Of a stretch of DNA of 64,000 nt, positions 11,626 through 24,140 are shown piece after piece (the first letter of the stretch is position 1; every line of letters begins with the position of its first letter). The notes under the pieces are model-generated. The model worked only from the letters and a program-made list of their open reading frames with translations. It searched no databases and was not told the origin of the DNA. The translations under genes and the position numbers were made by a program. Location: NCBI RefSeq assembly GCF_002303985.1, contig NW_019167926.1, positions 4,298,206 through 4,362,205 of the forward strand, written 5' to 3'. The DNA comes from Durio zibethinus. Taxonomy: Eukaryota > Streptophyta > Magnoliopsida > Malvales > Malvaceae.

Positions 11626-13188
11626 TTATTCCTGCCTGGGCTTCAGACTCACCATCAAACCATTTTTCATGTAGAGTGTGGTTGTTAGCTTTGGTGCAAC
11701 ACTGTGACCTTCAACTACCTTAATCGAATACCTTAACAGGACTGAAGCTGCCACCATTTTCATCTGCGTGTAAGCAAATTTCTTTCCCAGGCATAGCCTC
11801 GGACCGGCATTAAACACAGCATATTTGAATTGATTTACGCTTACCAACTTACCATCTTCGATCCACCTCTCTGGCTTGAACTCCAGGCAATCTTTACCCC
11901 ATATGGAGTCAATGCGAGCCATTGAGTAAATGCAGTGGAAGATTCGAGCACCCTTTTTAACCACGGTACCATCAGGAAACACATCGTCTTCTAGAACCTG
12001 TTTCATTTCAATTGGCACAGAAGGGTAGAGCCTTAGGGATTCAGATAATGCTGCTTGGAGATACACCATCTTTTTTAATTCATCTACTGTGAAAATTATG
12101 TCATCTTCTGTTGTACACTCACGATGGCTTAAAATTGCATAGATTTCATTCAGGATTTTGCTTTCCACCTCAGGATTTTTGTGCACTAGCCAAAAAAACC
12201 AAGCTAATGCAACAGAAGTTGTGTCTCGTCCTGCTAAGATGAAACTTACGCAGAAATCTCTTAAGAACTTACCTGGAAAATGTTTATTTTTGCCTTGTTT
12301 ATTGCCATCCATAAGCCTCGACAAGAGATCAGATTGATCATGTAAGTTTCCAAGCTTCTCTAATTTGTTCCTGCGATCTCTCACTGTCTTATCTGCAAAA
12401 TCATGTACAACTTCTATGGCTTCCTTGAGCCGTTTCTCATTTCCAAGTCTGAAGAGCTTCAGGGTCTTCCATACAAAAGGCGGTATTAGGAATCTTAACA
12501 GGGTGAGCTCCGTGGATTCCTCGAACGCTTTTGCAAAGGGAACTTCTGGTAAATCAAGGGCCAAGCACCCAGGATCAATGCCAAGAGCAGCAGTGCAAAT
12601 GTTATCGAATGTAAGTCGAAGAAGCATTTCTTGGAGATCAAAACAGTGCCCTGATGTTGCCAGCTTTTCCAATAACTTCAACAGCTTCTGATGCACTATA
12701 TCTTGCATGGTTCGAAAGGAGTGCTCTACAAAACGACTCGAATGCATCATCATCTTTGCAATTTGTCTCTGCTCCTTCCATGATTCATCATCAGAGTTAA
12801 AAATGCCATCTCCGAGTAGGTCGGAAAATCTCTCTCTGTAGTAATTCCCTTTAGGGAAGTTCTTAAAATTTGTTTTAAGGATATATTCAATGTTGGCAGG
12901 ATCGATTGTGATGATTCCATATGATCCTCCCATCCACATTCCCCTGTAGTGGAATGTTCCCCCAGCTTTTATCAAAACTTTGGTGGTCCAATTATACGTG
13001 TCATTCATGTGAAGGAAGAGTGATGGTATGATTCCAAGCACTGGCCACAGCATCGGACCACCCTTATTTGTGAGACTCTCATCTATACAACTGAAAATGA
13101 ATAGCCCCAACAATGCAATTGCCACATCCCAAAAGGTCAGATGAGAGTTCACCCACTCAATTACAGAGAAAACAAACATTTCTGTCAT
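11626..13188 (-). CDS. cytochrome P450, CYP86-family-like fatty-acid omega-hydroxylase
   Basis: A single uninterrupted frame of 520 codons, as expected for CYP86-type genes with few or no introns. An N-terminal ER membrane anchor is visible at about residues 17-35, followed by the proline-rich GGPMLWPVLG hinge. Diagnostic P450 motifs are all present: I-helix AGRDTTS, K-helix ESLRLYP (ExxR), FKPERW and the heme loop FNAGPRLCLGK with the heme Cys at residue 466. YPKG-type NFPKGNYY and LLGDGIFNSDDESW are typical of the CYP86/CYP94/CYP96 clan. Known family members hydroxylate the omega end of fatty acids for cutin and suberin. Subfamily (A, B or C) and substrate are inference only. Its neighbours are non-genic repeats, so context adds nothing. 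Confidence 0.95.
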   Translation of the reverse strand: MTEMFVFSVIEWVNSHLTFWDVAIALLGLFIFSCIDESLTNKGGPMLWPVLGIIPSLFLHMNDTYNWTTKVLIKAGGTFHYRGMWMGGSYGIITIDPANIEYILKTNFKNFPKGNYYRERFSDLLGDGIFNSDDESWKEQRQIAKMMMHSSRFVEHSFRTMQDIVHQKLLKLLEKLATSGHCFDLQEMLLRLTFDNICTAALGIDPGCLALDLPEVPFAKAFEESTELTLLRFLIPPFVWKTLKLFRLGNEKRLKEAIEVVHDFADKTVRDRRNKLEKLGNLHDQSDLLSRLMDGNKQGKNKHFPGKFLRDFCVSFILAGRDTTSVALAWFFWLVHKNPEVESKILNEIYAILSHRECTTEDDIIFTVDELKKMVYLQAALSESLRLYPSVPIEMKQVLEDDVFPDGTVVKKGARIFHCIYSMARIDSIWGKDCLEFKPERWIEDGKLVSVNQFKYAVFNAGPRLCLGKKFAYTQMKMVAASVLLRYSIKVVEGHSVAPKLTTTLYMKNGLMVSLKPRQE

Positions 13189-14513
13189 TGCTGTTCTCTT
13201 ATGTTTTAGTTAACTGGCACAGCCTCACAGAAGATGGATTAAACCAATTTCATAAAAAGAGAAAAGAAAAAGGACTCAGTTGAGAGGGTGGTGGATTAAT
13301 TAATGGCAGTACCAATAAAAAATTGACTTTGAAGAGGTAGGATTTAGGTAAGTATTCACAAATTTAAGACAAAAAAATAAATGAAAGCAATAAACCTCAC
13401 GCATGTTGCTAAATAGAGTTGTCTGAGTTTCCTCTTAGGACAGTGGATGAGAATAACATACTACAAAAGAAGTAGAAAATGATAGTGTGCTGTCTCTAAC
13501 ACATTAATTATTCCTTCTCAACTGCATATTTTATGGTCTGGATACTACTGCTTAGTACTATTCGTTTAGCAGGCTTACAGTTTAATATGCAGATGAGATG
13601 TTTCTACAGATCATTCAATCTCAACCATATACAGTTCTTTAATGTAGGAATGTGGTGTATATTAGAGGGAATACGATATATATATATATATATATATATG
13701 AATGAGAAAATAGTAGAATGCCAAGCTCAGTGTAGCATAAGTTTGCAATAAGTTGCTCTTCCTCTACTCACCATATTACACCTGGAAAACTATGATTTGT
13801 GTTTATGGTTTTGTTAAGTACGAAAGAAAAAAAATTATAATTTCATTTTCACTGTATGAGATAAAAATACAAGAATCCAATGAATAAACTAATTAACTAG
13901 CTGCTACTAGCATTGGAGGTCTGATAAAAGTAATGGTCATATATAGCACAAAATCATTTTCTTAACCAAGTTCATCCATGAGAATTCGCTTTAAAGAATC
14001 ATTAAAGGCATTGCAGGAGGCCGGCGCCGGCTTCACCGAAACTTTGGTGAGTCAATTAAGAGGATTTAAAGCAAAGTAGGAAAAAGATACAGGGCTTTTC
14101 TGCATTATAAAAATAGAAATCAGTAAACATTATTTTGCGCAAATTCTGGTGGGAGCCATAGTTTTATGATGTTGATAACTCTGGCCAAACTTGGGATGAA
14201 ATGGTTTTGATTAATGAGATGACAAAGAAAATGAAAGAGTGGGGTACATAAAAGATATATATAGCATATGGAGTTGTTAATGTAATTTGTGGTACAAAGA
14301 TAATGGAGTTTGCTGGAAGTTGGCGTGTCAGAGACCTGCCATAGAGAGAAAAATTTAGAGGCTGTTGGAAATAATATTTCGAGACGAGCTCCAACAGTCA
14401 AGTTTTCAAGGAAGAGAAAGAAGAAACAATGGAGGAGTCAAATTAAAGAGAGGATAAGGAGTGCTAAGAGTTCAGAATATTGCATGTCTGGTTTAATTTT
14501 TTCCTTTATATAT
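13189..14513. other. spacer upstream of the P450 gene
   Basis: Holds the presumed P450 promoter just right of 13188 and a (TA)n microsatellite at about 13676-13699. Short frames on both strands (14120-14546) match no family I know. A GC-rich island at 14018-14036 (ggaggccggcgccggcttc) stands out from its surroundings but has no assigned role. Confidence 0.5.
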
Positions 14514-16373
14514 TGTAATACCCACAAAATTAGCCTACGATTTTAATTATATTATATAATTATGTTTTGAAAAAAATTGCTTCCATTTAATATTTGATTT
14601 ACTTAATTATTAATTACATAAGTTTTAGTTATATTATTTTTAATAAATTTTTACTTATTTTAATATATTTTTATTTTATTAATTTCATATTATTAATATT
14701 GTTAAATGATTATTAAATTATATTCAGATTTTAAAAAAATTATTATTAAATGTTAAAATTAAATATTTGTAAAAATTTATATTACTACTAATTTTTATGT
14801 TTTAATTATTAATTTCATTTTTATACTTAATTTTAAGCATTTTGCTATATTAAAAAAAATTAGTTTTATATGCTAAAAAAATACTTTCAAATAGTTTCAA
14901 GATGTCAAAAAAGTTACCATACAACTCAATTTGCTTAAGATAATCCGATGAATGTTTGTTTTATTAAATCTATGTAATTGGGATAAATTTTGATTTTTAA
15001 ATATTTCTTGAATTATTAGGATACTAAAATAATTGAGTGATTTGCTATTTAAATTTGACTTAACGCATTAGATAAATGACTTGATATCCTTTCGATTTTT
15101 ATGTCCTTAACAATCAACCTCAATATATTTAGAGTTAAAATATATAATATATATTGTTTTGTCCATTGGTTTTGTAAATTGAGTTGAGCATGCAAAATAT
15201 ACATATGATTTCTTTGTAAATTGAGTTGAGCATACAAAATATACATATGATTTTTTTGTTATGAGTTTGAAATATGGTTTGATATTATTTTGATTTTCGA
15301 ATTTGATTTTGTAATAAATATTTATATATCCATCGTTTGTCTGAATATGAAATTTTGCTTTGAAATATTTATAGAATTTTACTTTGTATGGATTATGTTA
15401 TGAGAAAATTTATATATATTGGATTTGTATATATTGGGTAATTTGAAAATATATTTTGGGTTTTGTCTCTTAGTATGACTATGTTCTAATCCTACCAATG
15501 GGAGTTAATTATTGGTAATGTTAATATGTATTTAGTGATATTGATTCCAACTTCAAACTGTGCCACCAATTAAGAATAGTGGTTTTTATTCACCGTACCA
15601 TTGGTGATGTATTTTTATTCTATTGTACTAAATGGGTTTATATGATCTTTGTTCTGTCTCATTACACTAACGGGTTAATTATGATTATTCAATGCGATTA
15701 CCTAATTGCTTTAGACATACCTTTGTTCTATTGCACTAAAGGAAAATTTCTGATTCTAACTTGTATCACAGAAGTTAAGTATGATCGTAGTATATTACGA
15801 GAGACTAATAAATTTTATAATTTTGTGATGTTTTATTTTACTTTGAAATATGATATTCTGATTTTGAGATATGATTTATGGAAATGTATTTGAATACAAA
15901 ATTATCTAAAATAATTTCAAATAATTTAGTTACTATTTTGACTTAAATATTTTGTGGCATGTTTAATCTAACTGAAGGGATGTCAATTGCTTATTGAGTG
16001 GTTGGATTCATTCTTTTCTTTATTTTTCTTTTTATAGGTTCAGATTTTGATTATACTTATGGGAATCTCAAGGAATGATTTTCCAAAACTTTGGTTGCTA
16101 TTATAAGACTTTTAGGATTCTCTTATATGTTTAGACGTACAAACTTTTATAATTAATTGTTTATGACTTTAACTAAATATTTCAAAGATTTATTTATTTA
16201 TTTAGCATTTCATTTTTGTGATATAAAAATATTAAATGCTATGAGCTTTTTGTTTTCAGTTTTGTTTGTCTCATTCATATTTAGAAGTTTTAGTATGTTT
16301 TTGACTTTGTATATTTATAAAATCACATCTTGCAGGTGTGCGGCGTCTGTTATACTTGGCTCGATGCATGACA
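14514..16373 (+). mobile_element. solo LTR with perfect 5-bp target duplication
   Basis: The 1860-bp element starts TGTAATACCC and ends GATGCATGACA. It is flanked on both sides by tatat (14509-14513 and 16374-16378). It carries no gag or pol sequence, and the frame at 15579-15893 resembles no protein. The termini match the LTR at 1005-3211 read on the minus strand (TGTAATACC...GTGACA), so the two are probably one family in opposite directions. Inside is a 42-bp direct duplication (15171-15254). The flanking TATAT is low in complexity, which slightly weakens the duplication as evidence. Confidence 0.8.
15171..15254 (+). repeat. 42-bp tandem duplication inside the solo LTR
   Basis: Two copies of a unit starting TTTGTAAATTGAGTTGAGCA and running through caaaatatacatatgattt follow each other with period 42 and about two differences. 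Confidence 0.85.
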
Positions 16374-17094
16374 TATATACCTCATGAATGATAATCTAAT
16401 TAGCTGAATAGATAATTGTTTGTTTTGAAGTCATGTATGGATGTGGTGATAGGGATAACCTAAAAAAAAAAAAATTATTTTACCTCTCTTGTTATACAAT
16501 AATCAGTCACATCTAATTACTACTTTAATTTTCTCTTTCTCTTTAAATTATTGTTTGACCCTTCCTTTATCAATTTTCTACCTTAGCTTCTCGTGGATGA
16601 TGTGGTAAGAGTATGTAGAAGGAATAAAGTATATGAAAGAGTTTTTTTTTTATAATGCAATCCATGATTAAAGAGAAAAAAAATCCATTATAATAGAGCA
16701 TTTATCATCCAAAAAATGGTAGTTTCCACTGCTAAAGTATATTGCAGAGGGCATTACAAAGTTTTTGAAGACAATTTGATGAAATTCCCTTGCAAGGAAA
16801 TATAACACAGATTAAGGGAGAGAGAGATAATGAAGCTGTTGTTAGATGGAACCATGTTAGGATTAACAAGCCATTATTAATTCACTCATTGCTTTCCCAC
16901 CCACTTCTTAATTCATCTTTTCTTTTCATTTCAACTTTAATGGAAGTTTGGCTAATATCTAGATCTGCCAAATTTTGTACCTCTCTGCATTCCACTCTTC
17001 TTTTTTAGCTTATTTGAAGTGAAAGAAGCAAAAGATTTGTCCAATTCCATTTTTTATAGCCGGAATCTTAAAAAAATGATCATCATCTGAGTTA

Positions 17095-17340
17095 ACTGCA
17101 TAATTTAGATTATAATATAATAATATGATATAAATTTAATATAAAAAATAATATAAAATTGATACAATTTAAAATTTTATTAATAATTACATATTAATTT
17201 AATGAAATAAAAATACATATATTTTATATTTTCGTATCTTCATAAATTATGACATATAATTTTTATATAAAATATAACATAAATATAAAAATTTAAATAT
17301 TATATATATATAAATACACGAATAATTATATTAATCAATT
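17095..17340 (-). repeat. dispersed MITE-like repeat, copy 5
   Basis: Reverse orientation of the family. It carries the ttttattaataattacatat block and ends ...aaatacacgaataattatat. Confidence 0.55.
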
Positions 17341-17734
17341 AGGCACATCAAATGTATAACCCTAATGAGGTGTTTGAGAGGGAAAAAAAATTGTTCAAAA
17401 GGTTTTCTATTTTGGTTTCATGTGTCTATATATAATTGAATTTTTTTAAAATATTAAAATTTTATTTTCATTTAAATCAATAAATAAAATAAAACTGCAA
17501 ATCCATGCACTCCACCTTCCTTTAAACTTCTATTTTTCTTTAGCATGCCAAAAAATTAAATTTTCTTCAAATTAATTTCTCTTCTTCTATTTGAGCATAA
17601 AAATTTTATACACACTTCTTAAGAAACATTATTTGTTTTTATTTTTTATTAAAAAATTAAAAGTAAAAAAATTAAATTAAATTAAAAAATAAATAGTAAA
17701 ATGTAAAATATAAAATCAAACTTAAATTAAATCT

Positions 17735-17930
17735 AATAATTTAAAATATAATATAATAATACGATACAAATATAATATAAAAATAATATAATTTAAACTC
17801 GTAATAATAATTTTATATAAATTTAATAAAATTAAAAAACATATTTTTTTATTAATATAAATTATAATACATAATTTTTTTATAAAATAAAATAAAAATA
17901 CACCAATTTTAATATTCTAGGCCATAAAAA
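17735..17930 (-). repeat. dispersed MITE-like repeat, copy 6
   Basis: Reverse orientation of the family: taatttaaaatataatataa at the left, a central tataaatttaataaaattaa block and a right end near accaattttaatattctagg. Confidence 0.5.
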
Positions 17931-18052
17931 TATCATGTCTAACCGATGTAGACGAAAAAAAATCGCAAACCACTATGAATTTTCAATCCATAGAAAAGAA
18001 AACCAAAATTCCTTCGTTTAAAATCATCAGCCAAAGAAATAGATAAAAACAA

Positions 18053-20310
18053 ATGATTAGCAGTGCCATTCTCTACAGGAGGGGCAGAGTAGGATTTCAA
18101 CTTTTCCCCACATTAACAACTGCTTCGATTTGCTCCAATACTAGGATCGTTAGTGTTTCCTCGTACCTAAAACCCACTTACAAAACCTTCAGCAGAAATC
18201 ATTGTACTTTCGTAAATATCTTCAAACTCTCTTTAACTTCTTCGTCAGCTTCTGGGGTTGTTGGGTTTTCAAACATGGCATCTGCAACTGGAGGAGAAGA
18301 TGGTCATTTCAAGTTGTCTGAAACTAGTAATCTTATAATCAAGGAAGGTGACATCACTAAGTGGTTTGTTGATGGCTCCTCCGATGCTATTGTCAGTGTT
18401 TCTCTTCCCTTCTCTTTGATCTTTAGTTCTTTTTGTAATAATGTTTTTGGGTCTTTTTTTTTTTTCCCTTTTGTCCATATGGTATTTGTTGATGATTTAT
18501 TGCTTGATAATATTATTGTACTTGTACTATATTTGTTTGTGGGATTAGGGAATAGGGAACAGAAATTTCTTTTCAAGTAGGATGATTAATGTTTTGGTGA
18601 AATGGAACCAATGTTGAATTGGATATTCCAAAGTGGAGGGATTTTTATCAATCCTAAATATTTTCTTATTCTATCTGATAATGATGGTTATTTTTCCTTG
18701 ATGGATTTGTTGATCTTTGAACGATAGAATTGAGAACAGTGATACTAGTGATGATAATCATTTTGCAGGTCAATCCAGCAAATCCAAGAATGCTTGGAGG
18801 TGGTGGTGCAGATGGAGGTCTTCTTGCTAAGAAAATTTTCTTTTCCTCATTTTTAACCATACTAATGTCATAGAAGAATGAACTCGTAATGACCATTGAT
18901 GCATTTTTCTAGCCATACATAGGGCTGCTGGCCCGGAACTTCGAGAAGCATGCTCTAAGGTCCCAGAAGTTCGACCTGGTGTTCGCTGTCCCACTGGAGA
19001 AGCAAGGATTACCCCGTAAGTTTTTCCTAATTGCATAGTGTTTACTGGTGTTTCACCCAAAGTTGTGCATGATTAGCATACTAACATGTTGAAATTATGC
19101 AGAGGATTTAAACTGCCTGCATCTCATGTGATTCACACAGTTGGACCAATTTATGATTCTGACAAGGACCCTAAAGCCTCCCTGAGTAGTGCATACAAGT
19201 ATGCTATGATGTTCCTTGTAACCATTGATATTAGTAGTTGTTTTTATCATTCTCAATAAGACCTCCTCTCTTTTGAAATTGGTTACAGGAATAGCTTGAC
19301 TGTGGCTAAAGAGAACAACATTAAATACATTGCATTTCCTTCCATATCTTGCGGTGTATATGGGTAAGTAATGATAAGGAACCACGACAGACATTCTTGT
19401 TTTCCCATTTTCCCCTTTCATTTTATCCCCCTTTGATCTGGAAAGCATAGTAAACTGTGCAATTTAAATGATCCAGGATAAAAATCTAAGTCTTACTGAT
19501 GTCATTGCAAAAATCTTTTGAAAGCTAAATCAGAACTTGATTCTCTGGCAACTTGCTAAACTGTAACTGTTTTTGCTTTATGTGTTGACGACAAATTGGT
19601 TAAGAACAGGTGTTCAATTGGTGCTGTTGGATTGTTAGGTAATTTGTGTAACTTTCTGGACTGGACTTTGAGGGGGCATAGTAGAAATATTTCATAGTGG
19701 AAATATTTTAATCTTTTAGTAACTTTTTCATGGAAGAGCATTCTCTTCTGTCAAATTCTATCTTGAAGTGATTGTGGAGTTTTTGTTTGCTAGCTTAGTT
19801 GTTTGTTTGAAATGTTTGATCGGTTCATATTTAGTTTCTTTTTTCCTTTGTGAAAATTTTCTAGATATCCTTTTGAGGAAGCAGCCACAGTTGCTATATC
19901 TACTGTCAAAGAATTTGCAGATGATATTAAAGAGGTAACTTCTGCTTTTATTCTGCTTTGATATTGCATATCCCAGATTTCTTTTAAACGTTGATTGATT
20001 CCCTTTACTTCACTTCTTACATCCTGTTTTACATTAGTTTACTTGTTTTGTCCACGCGTACACACACGACTAAAAGAAGAGTTTCCTATAGTGTTTTGTG
20101 TCTTTATGGATAAATCCTATATTCTTTTCTCACATTTAAGTAATAAATGAACTTCTGATTGCATGATACATAATTCTATATGGTCCAAACAATATATGTA
20201 CTTCTGATGGAAACTCACTTGGTTGCTGTTTGCAGGTGCACTTTGCTCTGTTCGAGTATGAAATCTACAATATTTGGTTGAAAAAGGCAAAGGAGTTGCT
20301 CCAGGCTTAG
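18053..20310 (+). CDS. macro-domain ADP-ribose hydrolase (MACROD/Appr-1-p processing type)
   Basis: Seven exons: 18053-18391, 18769-18817, 18913-19015, 19103-19198, 19289-19363, 19865-19934, 20236-20310, totalling 268 aa. All junctions are GT-AG and phases agree. Macro domains bind ADP-ribose. This type de-acylates O-acetyl-ADP-ribose or removes mono-ADP-ribose from proteins. Conserved pieces in order: GDITKWFVDGSSDAIVNPAN, MLGGGGADGAIHRAAG (ligand loop), CPTGEARITPG, VIHTVGP, FPSISCGVYGYP (second ligand loop). About 74 residues precede the second Met (MASATGGEDG, 18275). They are Ser/Arg/Thr-rich with few acidic residues, which suggests an organelle transit peptide. Initiation at 18275 would give a cytosolic form. 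The gene converges on the reticulon gene downstream. Confidence 0.93.
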
Positions 20311-21519
20311 TGCATGACAGCAACTAGAATAATGTTGTCCTACCTTGGTCCATGAGAGTGCTAAGTTTAGATGTATATATCTCTATGGACTTGGAAGCAA
20401 CTATGACAGAATTACTTTCGTTTGATTTGCAAGAGTCCTGAACTTTTGGATGAATTGGAGGCATTTATGCTTCACTTTAGACAGAATAATTGTTAATGCT
20501 GGTTTTGTGGAATTAATGGTTGTTATGAAAATATAATTCCCCTTATTTTATAGTTCCTGAGCTCTTTGCTTTAGGATCAACACAGTCTAAGACTAAATAT
20601 GAATCACAGTTTAAGTTTATGCCTGAACTTGGATATGATTCTTTTTAAAATCTTTTATAACACCTTCAAAGTGTTTTTGGTCAGGATCTAGTATGTTTTA
20701 AGCTTGTGGAGTAGTTGCCCTCAATTCCCTTGCTCTTGCTGCTGTCTCTTTTCTCTCCCTGTTTTTGGATTGGGAAGCTGTGAACAGAAACATGTAATGG
20801 TAAAAATTGTTCAGAAAAATGCTAAAAAAAGGTGTAATACTTACACTGGTGTAAATGAATCCCTCTATTCATAATGCTTACTCATTAGCTCAATAAATTA
20901 GCATGAGGTTGCAGCAGAATTTCTGGAGGAACACACATTAAGCAACAAGAGGAGAGTTTAGTAGGGAAGGCAAACCATCCAACCAACCTCGGACAACGGT
21001 TTTACAAGTCATAAGAGATTTCAGGATTTCCAAATGATTATGACAACTGTGGTGCAGCCAAAACCAACTGAAAGACATTAATAAAACAAGCAACCAGAGC
21101 TATATTCTTCAAAATTATTTAGTAAAAATAGATCCAAAAATCAACCGATGTGCGATGGCCATTACACATTAGCACAACTCCCCTACCATTAAATAATTCT
21201 ACATTCCCAGCAAACGTAGAAGCTCCACACAGACCATAATGGCTATTCAAGAATCAGCAACAAGAAATGAGTACTGTGGAATCTTGGAATAGAAGATATG
21301 TACAAATAACTGAACCTTCCTTTTCTTTCAACTCTAACGTGGAAGAAGTATTTAGCTGATGTTGCAACTCGATTGATGGTGAAACATGCAGATAACATAA
21401 CAGATTACACGAATCTGCTTTCATTTAAGGTGAAGCAAAATATCAACGACTTTATATCAGTCAATGAAACTCCAAGAGTAAAGCATGTTCAATCATAACC
21501 TTTATGTAAATTGTGAGAC
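20311..21519. other. convergent 3' region of macro-domain and reticulon genes
   Basis: The spacer lies between two stop codons that face each other. No further gene is visible. It should hold both 3' UTRs and polyadenylation sites. Confidence 0.55.
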
Positions 21520-22898
21520 TTAGACGTCTTTATCTTTGGACAAACTCCGGGGGATTCTGTTAATCACACTCTCATCCACTATCTTATAGTGCTGGGAAAA
21601 TTTTCGGTGGATCATTCCACAGTATTTATCCACATGCTCTTCATATTTGCCGTAGAAGGCAGGAAGAGTAACAGATAAGACAGTTCCTGCCATCAGGAAA
21701 TAACAAATACATTATATTTAAAAAAGCACATAATTTAAGATTCCTTACACATATAATGAGAGAAAGTTCATTGATAAAATGCCTCCCATTTTGCAAATGA
21801 TTTGCAAAAACAAGCACAAATATACAAAAGGCCCCATGAGGTCAAGCAAGCTAGAAAGTTTGTGACAAGAGCTCGATATTAGGTTTTTGAATTTTTCAAA
21901 GACCAAAATGCATGGCTGTTTACCAGAAATAAACCAAAAGAGGTTGTGATTAAACAACTAAGCTCAAATTAGTAACATTTAATGTTATATCAGTCACAAA
22001 AAAAAACAAAAGAACTAATAATATCCATGAATCAAAAGGAAGATGAATGTGCATTCAGTTGACAGATGCAGTTGCTTACCAATATAGGCAAGTGTGAAGA
22101 AAGAACAATAGCTACCAATGGCAGACAAGAGCCACAGACAAATCACAACCTGCCAAATGAACTGAAAGTGAGAAAACTTTATCAAGCACACCAGCCAGTG
22201 GAAAAGCTAGTAAATTGGAACAGGTTTAGTGAGATTCCAAAAGTACGGTAGAACCCAAGACCCTAAATAAACATCATGAAGTTCCATATGGCATGAAGAA
22301 AATAGAGACTTGATGCATACTATTAAACACACCATCTTGGCAATAAAGACAAAAGGTTAGAATGAACAGAAGAGTGCTTGCCAGAAGAACAGTTTGTGAA
22401 GCAGTATCATTTGCTTCAGAGCAAACCAGGTTTAAGTATGAAGTCATAGTTATTGGCAAGTTCTGTCAATCAATCATGTTTAGGAGAAGACGATAGAGTT
22501 GAAGGGAGAATATACATATGCTTAATGATTTACTTGCTAAATTGGGAAAATACTCAACTCCAAAATCCTCCAATTTGTGAGATTTTGGCCCCCCAGGGGG
22601 TGGAGTTGGGGGCTGTTTTAATTGGAAGGTAAACACAGTGAGCAGAACCACTACTCTTATTTCCTATAACCCCACCTAAACACACCTTGATATTAATGAC
22701 TACCTTTACTAATAATAGTAAAAAAAAATATTCACATATTAACTTGATTATAATTCCACCAACAATACCACAATGCTCCATACATACAATTATATTTCAA
22801 CATTGAGTCTTTTTCCCTTTGTATGTGTATATATTGCAGCACATAACACTTAGTTGAAATATAACTGATCTAAACTGACCTTAAAAAAAAGTCGAAAA

Positions 22899-22930
<32 letters not shown>

Positions 22931-24140
22931 AAGCAAATTATTGATTTTAACACGAAATGATGCTGCAGCATTATTAACCATTTCCTCTGACAATTCAAGC
23001 TCTGGTAATGTTTGTAGTTGTCTGCTTAAATAATAAATAGACATTATTCTCCAAAAAAGCTTCAGTATGAAAAAAGAAATCAACAGATATAGAGGCAATC
23101 TTACTCATACCCATTTCTATAAGCAGCATAGTTGGCACGGACAAACAACAATACAATTAATATCAGCAAGACATCTGAACAAATAGATAAGAATGGTAAT
23201 CCAGACCGCTCAAATATAAGCCAAGCAACAGTAGCAACAAGAATGACACCAAAAGAAACACGCCACCGCTTCCACAAGAGTATATCAGCCGCTGGGAACA
23301 TGAGAAGCAAATTAGTTAATTTATCGTACAAAAGAAATGCACTAGTATTATAAGTGTGACAAGATAATGAGCTAGAGAGATAAGGTAGACTTACAGAAAT
23401 GATATCATACTACGCAACAAAAAACCCCAAAATCACACTAATTAATAATTATAATAAAAAAAATTGTTGGCGAAGAACTGTTAAAAACCACAAACTTTCA
23501 CCCATACGAACAGAAATAAACAAAGGTTGAAGATAAATACTGAATAAGCACAAGTCAAAAGGAAAGTTAGCTTCCAAGAATAGAAAACTCAAGCAAAGGT
23601 TTCAGATCTATTTAGTCTCTTCTACAATAGTAGAAAACTTAAAACAAAACAGTGTATCTCAGATAGTAAGAGTTGCATCATTTTGCCTATTCACAAATGA
23701 GTAACTGCTATAAGTACTGGCTTCTTGTTCATAAAATTCACTTCTCAATCTCATTATCTCTTATTTGGCTTTACACAAATGAGTAACTGCTATAATTAAT
23801 TACTTTATTCATAAAATTCACTTTTCAATCTCAATTTCCAAAGAGCACTAACCAAATTCATTTGCCAAGCAATATTTCAATTTTCATCAAATATCGAAGT
23901 ACCCCAAGATGATTTCATCGAAAAATAAGACCAAACAAGAGAGAAAAAAATGGAAATTAAAACAAAATATGTGTTTTTTATTTTTTTTTTTAAGTTTTTA
24001 CCTTTACCACCACCCAAAGACTGGTGAAGGGGACCTTGACGACCAAACAAACGGTAGCTATCGGAGGATGTCGTTGAAGAAGTGGAAGGTATTGTCTGAT
24101 TTCTTGTCTCTTCCCCATCAGCGTTACTCGGATTCTCCAT
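21520..24140 (-). CDS. reticulon-like protein, RTNLB family
   Basis: Five exons on the minus strand: 24002-24140, 23111-23291, 22880-23021, 22080-22149, 21520-21686. Together they encode 232 aa with consistent phases. Plant reticulons are ER membrane proteins that bend tubules through paired hairpins. The N terminus is Ser/Thr-rich (IPSTSSTTSSDSYRLFGRQ) and leads into LGGGKAADILLWKRWRVS, the start of the reticulon homology domain. Two long hydrophobic segments follow, VILVATVAWLIF...LLILIVLLF and VVICLWLLSAIGSYCSFFTL, separated by a hydrophilic loop (LPELELSEEMVNNAAASF). The C terminus AFYGKYEEHVDKYCG and SLSKDKDV is hydrophilic. Intron 1 carries an 82-bp direct duplication. I cannot assign the exact RTNLB number. 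Confidence 0.92.
23692..23850. repeat. 82-bp direct duplication in reticulon intron 1
   Basis: CACAAATGAGTAACTGCTAT occurs at 23692 and 23774. Both are followed by related sequence through cataaaattcactt(c/t)tcaatctca. Confidence 0.8.

Larger units (their letters stand above)
16374..18052. other. AT-rich spacer upstream of the macro-domain gene
   Basis: No gene is seen. It contains two minus-orientation copies of the dispersed repeat (17095-17340, 17735-17930) and the presumed promoter of the macro-domain gene. Confidence 0.5.

Noticed and set aside
13979..14080. Small frame MRIRFKESLKALQEAG with GC-rich ggccggcgccggc core
   Set aside because: Only about 30 codons, no homologue known, no partner exons found.
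15579..15893. Plus-strand frame of 104 codons
   Set aside because: Lies wholly inside the solo LTR at 14514-16373 and matches no retroelement protein.
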